NCBI GenBank assembly: GCA_029063085.1
Contig: JAIDOW010000011.1
Location: forward strand, 1 to 61,755
Reading direction: 5' to 3'
Source: Lachnospiraceae bacterium
GTDB lineage: Bacteria > Bacillota > Clostridia > Lachnospirales > Lachnospiraceae
DNA length: 61,755 bases
Shown here: piece after piece, positions 45,166-54,435 of the stretch
Numbering within the stretch: position 1 is the stretch's first letter
How the letters are laid out: every line of letters begins with the position of its first letter
Notes under the pieces: model-generated
What the model was told of the DNA's origin: nothing
The model's database searches: none
What the model saw: the letters and a program-made list of their open reading frames with translations, nothing else
Translations under genes and position numbers: made by a program

Positions 45166-46953
45166 ATGGCAGAATCGATGAAGGGTTTAAAAAGAACCCA
45201 CAGGTGTACAGAGGTAAGTAATAAAAATGCAGGTGAAACCGTTACCGTTATGGGCTGGGTACAAAAGAGCCGTAACAAGGGTGGTATCATTTTTGTGGAT
45301 TTAAGAGATAGAAGTGGAATTTTACAGGTTATTTTTGAAGAGGACAAATGTGGCAGCGAAAGCTTTGCAAAAGCGGAAAAGCTTAGAAGTGAATTTGTTG
45401 TGGCCATTACCGGTAAAGTGGCACTTCGGGCAGGAGGAATCAATCAGAATCTGGCTACTGGCGATATTGAGATTATTGCAGAGGATTTGCGGATTCTTTC
45501 CGAGGCAGAGACGCCGCCGTTTCCAATTGAGGAAAATTCCAAGACAAAGGAGGAGATTCGTTTAAAATACCGTCCTTTGGATCTTAGAAGACCGGATTTA
45601 CAAAACAATCTGATCTTGAGAAGCAGGGTGGTCAGCATTATCCGTAATTTTCTGGCAGAAGAGGGATTTTTGGAGATTGAGACACCAATATTGAACAAAT
45701 CAACACCGGAGGGGGCGAGAGATTATCTTGTGCCAAGCCGTGTGCATCCCGGTTCCTTTTATGCACTTCCACAGTCACCGCAGATTTTTAAACAGCTTTT
45801 GATGTGTTCGGGTTATGACCGTTATTATCAGGTGGCCAAATGCTTTCGTGATGAGGATTTAAGGGCAGACAGACAGCCGGAGTTTACCCAGATTGATATG
45901 GAGTTGTCCTTTGTGGATGTGGAAGATGTATTGGATGTCAATGAGAGATTGCTGGCAAAGGTATTTAAAGAAAGCATCGGTGTTGACGTGCCGCTTCCGA
46001 TTCAGAGGATGACCTGGCAGGAAGCGATGGACCGTTTTGGTTCCGATAAGCCGGATGTCCGTTTTGGGATGGAATTGCATGATGTGACGGAAATTGTAAA
46101 GGATTGTGAATTTGTGGTATTTAAGGGAGCCGTGGAGGCCGGTGGTTCTGTCCGGGGAATCAATGCCAATGGACAAGGAGCAATGCCCAGAAAGAAGATA
46201 GATGCGTTAGTGGATTTTGCAAAGGGATATGGTGCAAAGGGACTTGCTTATATTGCGATTCAGGAGGATGGCAGTTACAAGTCATCTTTTGCGAAGTTCA
46301 TGAAGGATGAGGAAATGACCGCATTGGTTGAGGCAATGGAAGGAAAGCCGGGTGATTTACTTCTGTTTGCAGCAGACAGGGATAAGATTGTATACTCTGT
46401 GCTGGGGGCTCTTAGATGTGAACTGGCAGACCAGTTAGGTTTAGTCAGCAAAGAAGATTATAAGTTTTTGTGGATAACAGAATTTCCGGTATTTGAGTGG
46501 TCAGATGAGGAAGAACGGTATACTGCAATGCATCATCCGTTTACAATGCCTATGGATGAGGATTTGGACCTGCTGGATTCTGATATGGGCAAAGCAAGGG
46601 CAAAAGCTTATGATATTGTATTAAACGGTGTGGAGCTTGGAGGAGGTTCTGTCAGAATCCATCAGGATGATGTACAGGAGAAAATGTTTGGCCTGCTTGG
46701 ATTCACAAAGGAAGAAGCATACGATCGGTTTGGATTTTTGTTAAATGCATTTAAGTATGGTGTTCCGCCACATGCAGGACTTGCCTTTGGTCTAGACAGA
46801 ATGATCATGTTAATGACGGGGGCAGATTCTATCCGTGACGTGATCGCATTTCCGAAGATCAAGGATGCTTCATGTCTGATGAGTAACGCCCCGGATGTAG
46901 TAGATGCCAGACAGTTAGAAGAACTTTGTATTAACGTCAATATTCCGGAATAG
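45166..46953 (+). CDS. aspS: Aspartyl-tRNA synthetase
   Basis: The 595-residue protein has the bacterial length. It shows an N-terminal OB anticodon-binding domain (about 1-110, VMGWVQKSRNKGGIIFVDLRDRSG), class II motif 1 in FLEIETPILNKSTPEGARDYLVPSR (about 165-190), motif 2 (CFRDEDLRADRQPEFTQIDME, about 225), a GAD insertion domain (about 290-420) and motif 3 (GLAFGLDRMIMLM, about 540). It starts at an ATG behind CAGGAGG. The 130 bases upstream hold a long imperfect hairpin (ATACCAGG ... CCCCGGTAT) but no T-box consensus. Confidence 0.97.
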   Translation: MAESMKGLKRTHRCTEVSNKNAGETVTVMGWVQKSRNKGGIIFVDLRDRSGILQVIFEEDKCGSESFAKAEKLRSEFVVAITGKVALRAGGINQNLATGDIEIIAEDLRILSEAETPPFPIEENSKTKEEIRLKYRPLDLRRPDLQNNLILRSRVVSIIRNFLAEEGFLEIETPILNKSTPEGARDYLVPSRVHPGSFYALPQSPQIFKQLLMCSGYDRYYQVAKCFRDEDLRADRQPEFTQIDMELSFVDVEDVLDVNERLLAKVFKESIGVDVPLPIQRMTWQEAMDRFGSDKPDVRFGMELHDVTEIVKDCEFVVFKGAVEAGGSVRGINANGQGAMPRKKIDALVDFAKGYGAKGLAYIAIQEDGSYKSSFAKFMKDEEMTALVEAMEGKPGDLLLFAADRDKIVYSVLGALRCELADQLGLVSKEDYKFLWITEFPVFEWSDEEERYTAMHHPFTMPMDEDLDLLDSDMGKARAKAYDIVLNGVELGGGSVRIHQDDVQEKMFGLLGFTKEEAYDRFGFLLNAFKYGVPPHAGLAFGLDRMIMLMTGADSIRDVIAFPKIKDASCLMSNAPDVVDARQLEELCINVNIPE

Positions 46954-46978
46954 GTAATTGTGGAACTCTGTTTTCATT

Positions 46979-47024
46979 ATTGCACAACTATATTTTGCAA
47001 ATAGAGATTTTCGCAATTGCCTAA
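46979..47024. repeat. 46-bp dispersed repeat, copy 1
   Basis: It contains CAACTAT and AAATAGAGA, and about 85 percent of its positions match the copy at 47929-47973. The two copies flank the Nudix gene in direct orientation. Confidence 0.55.
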
Positions 47025-47112
47025 GTATCCAGAAGACACAGAGAAATAGGTGCTGTCAGGTTACCATGATACATGGAAGTAGTATAGACCGGATAAAAAA
47101 AGATATCAAAAT

Positions 47113-47154
47113 GGGGCTGCTGCACTAAAGATTTCTCTGCTGTGCGGCAGCCCT
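47113..47154 (+). terminator. Probable aspS terminator
   Basis: GGGGCTGCTGCAC (47113-47125) pairs with GTGCGGCAGCCC (47142-47153), with a loop of 16 bases and a weak T tract. Confidence 0.55.
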
Positions 47155-47339
47155 ATTCTGGTTAGGGAGGGGAGGAGGGGTACAGATTATTCTGTACCGA
47201 TATGAAAAAACTAATAGCTGATCCAGAAATATCTTAAAAGATTCAATCTGAATCATTACAACGTTACAATACATAGGATAATAAATAGCTGTGAACAAAA
47301 AGTGACCAATCTGTTGAAGGTTTGTGAAAAGGAGTAGAC

Positions 47340-47903
47340 ATGGAATTTCAGAAGATTGAAAAAAAGGAAGAAGGGAAATATATTACCCGCTATGATATTA
47401 CATATACTACGGTTGACCATAAGGAGAAAGTATATGAAATGATAAGCAGAAATAAAAATCTGACGACCAGGGAAGAGTTAAAGGATCATGCACCTGATTC
47501 AGTGGTTCTCATTATGCATAATGCGGCAGGGGATAAGATTTTACTCAACAGGGAATTCCGTATGGCCTGTGGAGATTTTGTGTTTAATTTCCCGGCAGGA
47601 CTGATCGATCCGGGAGAAGAGTTTATGGAAAGTGCAAAAAGAGAGCTTAAGGAGGAAACGGGACTTCACCTGGTGCGGGTGGATGATGTGTTAGGAGAGA
47701 GCTTCAGTGCCATAGGTTTTTCCAATGAAAAGAATATATGTGTGGTGGGAGTTGCACAAGGAGAGTTTGCCCCAAGCAGTACTACGGTAGAAGAAATTGT
47801 AGCAGCCTGGTATACAAAGGCAGAGATAAGGGAATTGCTAAAAAAAGAGTATTTTGCAGCAAGAACCCAGTGCTATTGTTATTTGTGGAGCAGGGAAGAT
47901 TAA
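47340..47903 (+). CDS. Nudix hydrolase, ADP-ribose pyrophosphatase-like
   Basis: The 187-residue protein has a complete Nudix box, GLIDPGEEFMESAKRELKEETGL (about 97-119, pattern Gx5Ex7REUxEExGU), with the conserved PAGLIDPGE start typical of ADP-ribose or sugar-nucleotide pyrophosphatases. The preceding beta-strands (VVLIMHNAAGDKILLNREFRM) and later GFSNEK segment fit that subgroup. The substrate is not certain. The gene is flanked by two copies of a 46-bp repeat. AAAGGAG lies five bases before the start. Confidence 0.9.
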   Translation: MEFQKIEKKEEGKYITRYDITYTTVDHKEKVYEMISRNKNLTTREELKDHAPDSVVLIMHNAAGDKILLNREFRMACGDFVFNFPAGLIDPGEEFMESAKRELKEETGLHLVRVDDVLGESFSAIGFSNEKNICVVGVAQGEFAPSSTTVEEIVAAWYTKAEIRELLKKEYFAARTQCYCYLWSRED

Positions 47904-47928
47904 AAAGCTTTATGGAAAAACTGTTTAT

Positions 47929-47973
47929 ATTGCCAACTATGTTTTGGAAATAGAGAGTTTTGTAATTGACTAA
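47929..47973. repeat. 46-bp dispersed repeat, copy 2
   Basis: It is the counterpart of 46979-47024, directly repeated, one base shorter and with about six substitutions. It lies just behind the Nudix stop codon. Confidence 0.55.
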
Positions 47974-48123
47974 TTTATGGTATAAATAAAAGGAATAAGA
48001 GTTTTATAAATAAAGAGTTTCGAAAATATTCAGTAATCTCGCAGTATTCGCTCAATATACCCACTGGTGTGGATGCTTGGCTTATTGCATGAGAAAATAA
48101 AAATAGAAAGAGAGGATATGGGT

Positions 48124-49281
48124 ATGATAAAAAATGTAACGGATAATGTATATTATGTGGGTGTGGATGACAAAACCATTGATTTATTTGAGGGACAGTA
48201 TGTGGTTCCGAACGGAGTTTCATATAATTCCTATGTCATTATGGATGATAAAATTGCGATTATAGATATGGTGGACAAGAGAAAGGCATCGGACTGGATG
48301 GACAAGCTTTCCCAGGTGTTAGGAGAGAAAAAGCCGGATTATCTTGTCATTTCTCATTTAGAACCAGACCACTCTGCAAATTTGATGGATGTGATTGAAC
48401 AATATCCGGACATTCGGATTGTATCCAATGATAAGCTGTTTGGTATGCTGCCGCAGTTTTTTGATGTGGATATAAAAGATAGAAGTATATCAGTCAAAGA
48501 AGGAGATACGTTGGAGTTAGGAGGGCATACCCTGCATTTTCTGATGGCTCCCATGGTGCATTGGCCAGAGGTAATGGTAACTTATGAGTCAGCGGAAAAG
48601 ATTCTATTTTCGGCAGACGGATTTGGTAAATTCGGTACATTGGATACTGATGAAGACTGGGCATGTGAGGCGAGAAGATATTATTTTAATATTGTGGGTA
48701 AATATGGAATACCGGTACAGACATTATTGAAAAAGGCGGCGGCTTTTGATATCCGGATAATCTGTCCGCTGCATGGTCCCATACTTTCGGAAAATCTGGA
48801 GTACTATATCGGAAAATATCAGACATGGAGCAGTTATGAACCGGAGGATAAAGGGGTATTTGTCGCATATGCTTCCCTGCATGGCAATACTGCCGAGGCA
48901 GCACATGATCTTGCCGGTATGTTAAAGGCAAAGGGCGTGGAAAAGGTAGTGGTTTCTGATCTGGCGAGGGAGGATATGGCAGAATGTATTGAGGATGCGT
49001 TCCGCTATGACCGCCTTGTAGTCGCCTGTCCCACGTATGACGGTGGTGTCATGCCGGTCATGGAAGATTTTATGTATCATCTGAAGATGAAAGCTTTCCA
49101 AAAACGTACAGTTGCTATTATAGAAAACGGTTCCTGGGCACCAATGGCGGGAAAACTGTTGAAAGAGCAGTTTCTTGCGATGAAGGATGTGACTATTTTG
49201 GAGGATATGGTTACGATTCGTTCTACGGTTAAAGAGGCTGATCGGAAGAATCTGGATGCACTGGCAGAAAAACTGAAGTAA
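48124..49281 (+). CDS. fprA: FprA-family A-type flavodiiron protein
   Basis: The 385-residue protein starts at the ATG at 48124, eight bases behind AGAGAGG. The metallo-beta-lactamase domain (about 1-245) has diiron ligands in SHLEPDHSAN (H-x-E-x-D-H, about 79-84), in the APMVHWPEV His, in FSADGFGKFG (Asp) and in CPLHGP (His). A flavodoxin domain (about 250-385) starts VFVAYASLHGNTAEAAHDLA. These proteins reduce oxygen and/or nitric oxide with FMN and protect strict anaerobes. The intact ligand set suggests activity. A separate rubredoxin or reductase is not nearby. Confidence 0.93.
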   Translation: MIKNVTDNVYYVGVDDKTIDLFEGQYVVPNGVSYNSYVIMDDKIAIIDMVDKRKASDWMDKLSQVLGEKKPDYLVISHLEPDHSANLMDVIEQYPDIRIVSNDKLFGMLPQFFDVDIKDRSISVKEGDTLELGGHTLHFLMAPMVHWPEVMVTYESAEKILFSADGFGKFGTLDTDEDWACEARRYYFNIVGKYGIPVQTLLKKAAAFDIRIICPLHGPILSENLEYYIGKYQTWSSYEPEDKGVFVAYASLHGNTAEAAHDLAGMLKAKGVEKVVVSDLAREDMAECIEDAFRYDRLVVACPTYDGGVMPVMEDFMYHLKMKAFQKRTVAIIENGSWAPMAGKLLKEQFLAMKDVTILEDMVTIRSTVKEADRKNLDALAEKLK

Positions 49282-49293
49282 GAGAGAAAATAC

Positions 49294-49327
49294 AAAGAAG
49301 CGAAGGACGAGTCCTTCGCTTCTTTTA
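49294..49327 (+). terminator. Terminator of fprA
   Basis: AAGAAGCGAAGGAC pairs with GTCCTTCGCTTCTT, followed by TTTT. Confidence 0.9.
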
Positions 49328-49481
49328 TGAGGGGGGAGAATTCGAGTACAACTTAATGCACTCATATGAAAAGTTCTTACAAGACATAGTATAGTGAAAA
49401 AATGTGAAAAAAACGTGTCCTAATTGTATAGGTTTTGTGAATGCTTTCTTAAAAAATTCATAAGAACAGGAGATTTAAAAT

Positions 49482-49523
49482 GAAAAAGGCGGTACACGAA
49501 TTGTCGGTAATTCGTGCACCGCC
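49482..49523 (-). terminator. Terminator of the small reverse-strand gene
   Basis: GGCGGTACACGAATT (49488-49502) pairs with AATTCGTGCACCGCC (49509-49523). On the reverse strand it is followed by TTTTTCATTTT. Confidence 0.8.
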
Positions 49524-49528
49524 CTGGT

Positions 49529-49777
49529 TTATAGACTTCTGTTGAAGCTACTGACATATCCAACGACTGGTTTTGCATCCTTGCCATAACAGCCGGGGTC
49601 ATTTAGAAGCAATGTATCATCTGTTGTATCACAGGCTGTATGAAAAAGGGAATCAAAGGTTGTAGGTTTCTTTGTTCTTTTTTCAGACTGCTGTCTGCTT
49701 TGACGATGATTATATTTCGGGGTTGCTAAAATTGCTAAAACTGGAATAACAACGCGACTTTGTGTTTGTGCATTCAT
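49529..49777 (-). CDS. Small hypothetical protein with own terminator
   Basis: This 82-residue protein was not recognised. It is supported by an excellent AAGGAGG ribosome site seven to eight bases before the ATG and by a terminator a few bases behind the stop. The N-terminus (TQSRVVIPVLAILATP) is moderately hydrophobic, the middle (about 20-37) is very basic and Gln-rich, and the C-terminus (HTACDTTDDTLLLNDPGCYG, two Cys) is neutral. It could be a small membrane-associated or secreted peptide, but no processing motif is evident. It sits alone against the strand of its neighbours. Confidence 0.65.
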   Translation of the reverse strand: MNAQTQSRVVIPVLAILATPKYNHRQSRQQSEKRTKKPTTFDSLFHTACDTTDDTLLLNDPGCYGKDAKPVVGYVSSFNRSL

Positions 49778-49991
49778 GGTAATCTCCTCCTTGAAATTAC
49801 GTTAGAATGCCATTAGCTTCTATTATATATATCGGAAAAATTGATAGAAAAAATGAGGATAATGGCAAAATTTGCTGTTCAAAAAAGAAGAAAAATTTTC
49901 TAAATTAAACATGGATAAAAAGGATATGGAATGTTATACTGTATATTGTATACAAAATGACCCGTTATGGGTCAAGGGGAGGTTTTACAGA

Positions 49992-50870
49992 ATGGAGACG
50001 TTGCAGTTAAAGGCATATGCAAAGATTAATCTGGGTTTGGATGTGGTAAGACGGCGGGAGGATGGTTACCATGAAGTCCGCATGATCATGCAGACGGTAA
50101 AGCTTTTTGACAAGCTTACATTTCGCCTGTTAGAAGAGCGGGAGATACGGATTAAGACAAATCTTGGATTTCTTCCGGTAGATAAAAACAATCTGGTATA
50201 CAAAGCAGTGAAGCTTTTGCAGGATACATATGGTGTAGAAAAAGGTATGGAAGTTGATCTGTTTAAATGCATTCCGGTGGCAGCGGGAATGGCAGGAGGG
50301 AGTACCGACTGTGCAGCGGCATTAGTGGGAGCTTCCAGATTGTTTGGTCTTGGTTTAAGCAAAAAGGAGCTAATGGAATTGGGAGTAAAGCTTGGTGCAG
50401 ATGTTCCGTATTGCGTGCTGCGTGGAACTGCACTTTCTGAAGGGATTGGTGAAGTTCTGACACCTTTGCCGCCAATTCCTGACTGTCATATCTTAATTGC
50501 CAAACCTGCTGTTTCGGTATCTACCAAATTTGTTTACGAGCATTTGGACGCAGAAGGAATTAAGGTTCATCCAGATATTGACGGTATGATAGCAGCAATT
50601 AAGGAGGGAAGCCTTAGGGGGATTACGGACCGCTTGGAAAATGTTTTGGAGACGGTTACGATTCCTAAATACCCGGTGATTGCGGAGATAAAGAGCTGTA
50701 TGAAAAAGCAGGGAGCATTGAACGCCCTTATGAGTGGTTCAGGACCAACGGTGTTTGGAATATTTGAAAGAGAAGAAGACGCACATATGGCTAGAAGACT
50801 GATCCAGGAGCGGAAGCTTGCAAATCAGGTGTATGTAGTGCTTCCCTTTAATCAGAATACAAACAGGTGA
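49992..50870 (+). CDS. ispE: 4-diphosphocytidyl-2-C-methyl-D-erythritol kinase
   Basis: The 292-residue protein starts at the ATG at 49992, with GGGGAGG at the right distance; the longer open frame upstream has no support. GHMP-kinase motifs are LKAYAKINLGLDVVRRREDGYHEV (about 5-28), the ATP loop PVAAGMAGGSTDCAAAL (about 95-111) and MSGSGPTVFGIF (about 255). It phosphorylates CDP-methylerythritol in the MEP isoprenoid pathway. The ispE-gntR-... order is frequent in Lachnospiraceae; it lies 22 bases before the GntR gene. Confidence 0.95.
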   Translation: METLQLKAYAKINLGLDVVRRREDGYHEVRMIMQTVKLFDKLTFRLLEEREIRIKTNLGFLPVDKNNLVYKAVKLLQDTYGVEKGMEVDLFKCIPVAAGMAGGSTDCAAALVGASRLFGLGLSKKELMELGVKLGADVPYCVLRGTALSEGIGEVLTPLPPIPDCHILIAKPAVSVSTKFVYEHLDAEGIKVHPDIDGMIAAIKEGSLRGITDRLENVLETVTIPKYPVIAEIKSCMKKQGALNALMSGSGPTVFGIFEREEDAHMARRLIQERKLANQVYVVLPFNQNTNR

Positions 50871-50892
50871 CAGTGAAAGGAGAACAGCATAG

Positions 50893-51564
50893 ATGGAATT
50901 AAAATATGACGGGAAAAATGAATATCTGCCTTTGCGGGATGTGGTATTTCAAGCCCTTAGACAGGCAATTGTTACCGGGGAATTTTCACCTGGGGAACGT
51001 TTGATGGAGATTAAGCTTGCCAATAAACTGGGAGTAAGCCGGACGCCGGTAAGAGAAGCAATCCGTATGCTGGAATTGGAAGGTCTTGTGGTAATGATTC
51101 CCAGAAAGGGTGCAGAAGTGGCAAGGATTACCGAAAAGGATCTGAGGGATGCATTAGAGGTACGTACCGCTATTGAGGAACTCTCTGTAGAGCTTGCCTG
51201 TGCCAGGATTGATGAAGAGGGAAAGGAAAGACTGAAGCAGGCCTGCATGGCTTTTAAGGAGGCCATTGATACGAAACATGTCCAGAATATCGTGGACGGG
51301 GATGTCAAATTTCATGAAGTCATATTTGAACTCACCAAAAACCAGAGACTCATCAGCATTGCACACAATCTCAGGGAGCAGGTATACCGTTACCGCGTGG
51401 AATATGTTAAAGATTTTTCCTATCATGATGTTTTGGTAAATGAGCATTATGAGATTACCAATGCGATACTCACCAATGATGTGAAAACTGCAAAGGAGAT
51501 CATGCGGAAGCATCTTTATAATCAGGAACTGATTGTGATCAAGAATCTGAAAGATACGCTATAG
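50893..51564 (+). CDS. GntR-family regulator, FCD/FadR subfamily
   Basis: This 223-residue protein has an N-terminal winged HTH (about 10-75, including LANKLGVSRTPVREAIRMLELEGLV) and a C-terminal FCD ligand-binding domain (about 82-215) with the metal-binding type residues D, H in DVKFHEVIFE and H in VNEHYEI. The family responds to small organic acids and often controls nearby genes. It probably forms a bicistron with ispE, and the sequence gives no hint of the ligand. It has a strong terminator. Confidence 0.92.
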   Translation: MELKYDGKNEYLPLRDVVFQALRQAIVTGEFSPGERLMEIKLANKLGVSRTPVREAIRMLELEGLVVMIPRKGAEVARITEKDLRDALEVRTAIEELSVELACARIDEEGKERLKQACMAFKEAIDTKHVQNIVDGDVKFHEVIFELTKNQRLISIAHNLREQVYRYRVEYVKDFSYHDVLVNEHYEITNAILTNDVKTAKEIMRKHLYNQELIVIKNLKDTL

Positions 51565-51593
51565 AACAGGATAAAAGATTTAGAATAATAAAT

Positions 51594-51657
51594 AAAAGCT
51601 TCACACATACTACAATAAGAAAATTATTGGAAATATTGTATGTGTGAGGCTTTTTTC
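51594..51657 (+). terminator. Terminator of ispE-gntR
   Basis: AAAAGCTTCACACATAC (51594-51610) pairs with GTATGTGTGAGGCTTTT (51638-51654), with further inner pairing and a T tract. Confidence 0.85.
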
Positions 51658-51674
51658 TTTTGAAGGAGATGTTT

Positions 51675-53231
51675 ATGGAGATAAAATATAACAAGGAGAA
51701 TGAGATAGATTTACCGATTAGCCCAAGCCTTGAAAAAAATATAGAAGCATTGGATTCTATTTTCAGTGAGTGGGGAGATATTGTTAAAAAGAAGTTTGTA
51801 CTGGAGCGTGCAGAGGATACGCTGGATATGTACATTATCTATATTGATGGTCTGACGGATAATGAAATGGTGGAAAGGACGATCACCCATCCACTTTTGT
51901 ATGAGTGGAGAAATGCAGGTCCTGGGGATGCAGGAAATACGAAAGAAGAAAAGAAAATGCAGGGAGATGATGTTTTTAAACGCCTGTTCCATAATCAGAC
52001 GGAAGCAGTGGATCTGGTGGAAAAAGAGACCATGATGGATGCGGTTTCAGCGGTGTTGAAAGGTGATACTGCAATTTTCATAGACGGCGCTGATAAGGTG
52101 ATGCTGCTGTCTACGAAAAAACTGCCTACCCGGTCTGTAGATTCTCCTCAAAAGGAAGGCGGTTTAAAGGGTCCCAGGGACAGTTTTAATGAAAATCTGC
52201 GTGTTAACACTGCGTTACTGCGACGTCGTATTAAGGACCCTAAAATGAAAGCAAAACAGAATCATCTGGGGCAGCGCTCACGGACGGAATATGCATTGAT
52301 GTATATGGAGGATCTGGTATATCCCTCTTTACTTGACGAGATTGAAAAGAGGTTAGAGAGCTTTACCATTGACGGAATCTTTGACAGCGGAATGCTGGTG
52401 CATTTATTGGAAGAAAAGTGGTATTCCCCTTTTCCACAGGTACAGACGACAGAACGCCCGGATAAAGCGGCTTCCGCCATTATGGAGGGGCGTGTTGTAC
52501 TGGTAGTGGACAATTCGCCGGAGGTTATTATCCTGCCAACTACATTTAATACGTTTTTTCAGGCAGCAGACGATTACTACAACCGGTTTGCCGTGGGAAG
52601 CTTTGCAAGATGCCTGCGTTATCTGGCAGCATACATTACGGTGCTTCTGCCCGGATTATATATTGCGATAACCTGCTATTATCCGCAGGTACTTCCTACG
52701 GATTTTCTGCTTGCCATTGTAGGGGCGAGAAATGATATTACATTCCCCATCGTGGTGGAGGTTCTTTTGATGGAATTTCTGTTTGAAATTTTGAGGGAAG
52801 CAGGAATCCGGCTACCGGGGCAGATGGGAAATACTATCGGTGTGGTAGGTGGTCTGATTGTAGGGCAGGCAGCAGTGGAGGCTTCCCTAGTCAGCACCAT
52901 CGTAGTGATCGTGGTGGCACTTACGGCCATTGCTTCTTTTGCCATTCCCAATGAAGAGTTCTCATCCACCTTCCGCCTTTTGAAGTTTGCAATGATATTT
53001 TTGGGCGCGGTCTGGGGACTGTACGGAATCATGCTGGGGATTCTGGTCATACAGATCCATCTGGCATCCATGGAAAGCTTTGGGATTCCGTATATGATGC
53101 CGCTTGTTTCAGGAAGTATTGACGATGAACTGGAGTTTCAAGATTTTGTGCTGCGCAAACCGATTTTCACAATGCATAACCGTCCGCTTTATGCAAGGCG
53201 GGGAGCAAGAAGACGGTTTTGGAGGAGGTAA
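51675..53231 (+). CDS. gerAA: Spore germination protein GerAA-type receptor subunit A
   Basis: The 518-residue protein starts at the ATG at 51675 behind GAAGGAG; an ATG two codons earlier is too close to that site. A soluble N-terminal region (about 1-290) contains LLRRRIKDPKMKAKQNHLGQ and VVLVVDNSPEVIILPTTFNTFFQAADDYY. Membrane helices follow (about 305-325, 345-362, 395-425 and 435-460), including the conserved GQAAVEASLVS and IPNEEFSSTFRLLKF. GerA proteins form nutrient receptors in the inner membrane of spores. It is first in a gerAA-gerAB-gerAC operon. Confidence 0.95.
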   Translation: MEIKYNKENEIDLPISPSLEKNIEALDSIFSEWGDIVKKKFVLERAEDTLDMYIIYIDGLTDNEMVERTITHPLLYEWRNAGPGDAGNTKEEKKMQGDDVFKRLFHNQTEAVDLVEKETMMDAVSAVLKGDTAIFIDGADKVMLLSTKKLPTRSVDSPQKEGGLKGPRDSFNENLRVNTALLRRRIKDPKMKAKQNHLGQRSRTEYALMYMEDLVYPSLLDEIEKRLESFTIDGIFDSGMLVHLLEEKWYSPFPQVQTTERPDKAASAIMEGRVVLVVDNSPEVIILPTTFNTFFQAADDYYNRFAVGSFARCLRYLAAYITVLLPGLYIAITCYYPQVLPTDFLLAIVGARNDITFPIVVEVLLMEFLFEILREAGIRLPGQMGNTIGVVGGLIVGQAAVEASLVSTIVVIVVALTAIASFAIPNEEFSSTFRLLKFAMIFLGAVWGLYGIMLGILVIQIHLASMESFGIPYMMPLVSGSIDDELEFQDFVLRKPIFTMHNRPLYARRGARRRFWRR

Positions 53232-53234
53232 AGA

Positions 53235-54428
53235 ATGTTTAGTCGTAACGGAAAGATTTCAGAAAAGCAAATGCGCCGTATGCTGGTACTATCTGTTTTT
53301 GCCAGCAGTATCTTTGTAATCCCATATTTGTCTGCCCGTCTTTTTAAAACGGGTATTTTCCCAGGGCTATTGGCGTTTTGTGCGTTTTCCTGTATTTATG
53401 TGAGCTGTATTTACGGGATAGGGGCATGGTATGAAAAGAAAGGGGATTCCGGTGGCTTCGTAAAGGTTCTTGAAGATACCGGGGCAGCGGGAAAAGGGTT
53501 ATTGCTGTTACAGGTGATCCGGCTGCTGATCCGGCTGGCATTTTATATAATCCTTGCCATATCTATATTAGGGGAAGCACAGGTTCCGTTTATACAGGAG
53601 GGGGAGCAGGGAAGCATTGCAAATCTTTTTGTGGTACTGCCGCTTTTACTGGCTGCCCTGTATGGTGCAAACAGAAATGTGGAAAAGCAGGGACGTATTC
53701 ATGAAATGATATTCTGGGTATTATTTGTCCCGTTTATTGTTGTGATCTTATTTGGCTTAAGGGAGGTAGATTACCGGGTATTTGTGCCTCATTGGGATGT
53801 GTCATTCCGAAAGCTGGTTCTATACGGATATGCACTGCTGACCTTTATTTTACCAGTAGAAAACTACCTCTATCTAAGACCTGTTCTTCAAAAAAGAAAG
53901 ACAACGGTAAAAAAGGAAAAAGCGGGAGACGGAACGGAGCAGGGAAGCACCCTGTATGGGAAAAAGCAGAATCTATGGGTATCCTATACCGCAGTTTTGA
54001 TGACAATTTTACTGAGCGTGGTGCTCACACTGTTTCTGCTTGGTATTTACGGGGTAAATGGTGCCGGAAAAGAAGAAATGGTGACAATCGCCATCATGCG
54101 GTATATCAGACTTCCTTTTGGTGTGCTGGAGCGGTTTGATGTTTTAATGGTGTGGTTCTTTATGACAGGCTGTTTCATTTTAATATGCACCACACTCTAT
54201 TATGCAGGGTTCCTGCTTAAGCTGCTGTGTAAAAAGATCAAGAGAATATGGCTGCTGGCAGCTGTTCTGGCAGTGTCTTTGGGTATTGTGATGTCACTGC
54301 CTGAATATTCTGGATGTGTCATGTTGTTTTTGTTTTATGGTGCGATACTGGATATCCCGCTTTCACTTGTCATTCCGCTGCTGGGAATCGGGCTTTCAAA
54401 GCAGGAAACGGAAGAAGAGGAGGTGTAA
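53235..54428 (+). CDS. gerAB: Spore germination protein GerAB-type subunit B
   Basis: The 397-residue protein starts four bases after the gerAA stop, with GGAGGAGG. It has about ten transmembrane helices and the amino-acid/polyamine/organocation transporter fold that binds germinants (ISEKQMRRMLVLSVFASSIF start). A hydrophilic loop of about 35 residues (about 218-250, KKRKTTVKKEKAGDG) interrupts the helices. The germinant cannot be inferred. Confidence 0.93.
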   Translation: MFSRNGKISEKQMRRMLVLSVFASSIFVIPYLSARLFKTGIFPGLLAFCAFSCIYVSCIYGIGAWYEKKGDSGGFVKVLEDTGAAGKGLLLLQVIRLLIRLAFYIILAISILGEAQVPFIQEGEQGSIANLFVVLPLLLAALYGANRNVEKQGRIHEMIFWVLFVPFIVVILFGLREVDYRVFVPHWDVSFRKLVLYGYALLTFILPVENYLYLRPVLQKRKTTVKKEKAGDGTEQGSTLYGKKQNLWVSYTAVLMTILLSVVLTLFLLGIYGVNGAGKEEMVTIAIMRYIRLPFGVLERFDVLMVWFFMTGCFILICTTLYYAGFLLKLLCKKIKRIWLLAAVLAVSLGIVMSLPEYSGCVMLFLFYGAILDIPLSLVIPLLGIGLSKQETEEEEV

Positions 54429-54435
54429 GGAATTT

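Larger units (their letters stand above)
46954..47339. other. Intergenic region between aspS and the Nudix gene
   Basis: It holds copy 1 of a 46-bp repeat (46979-47024) and the hairpin GGGGCTGCTGCAC/GTGCGGCAGCCCT (47113-47154), the likely aspS terminator although its T tract is weak. No gene is visible. Confidence 0.5.
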
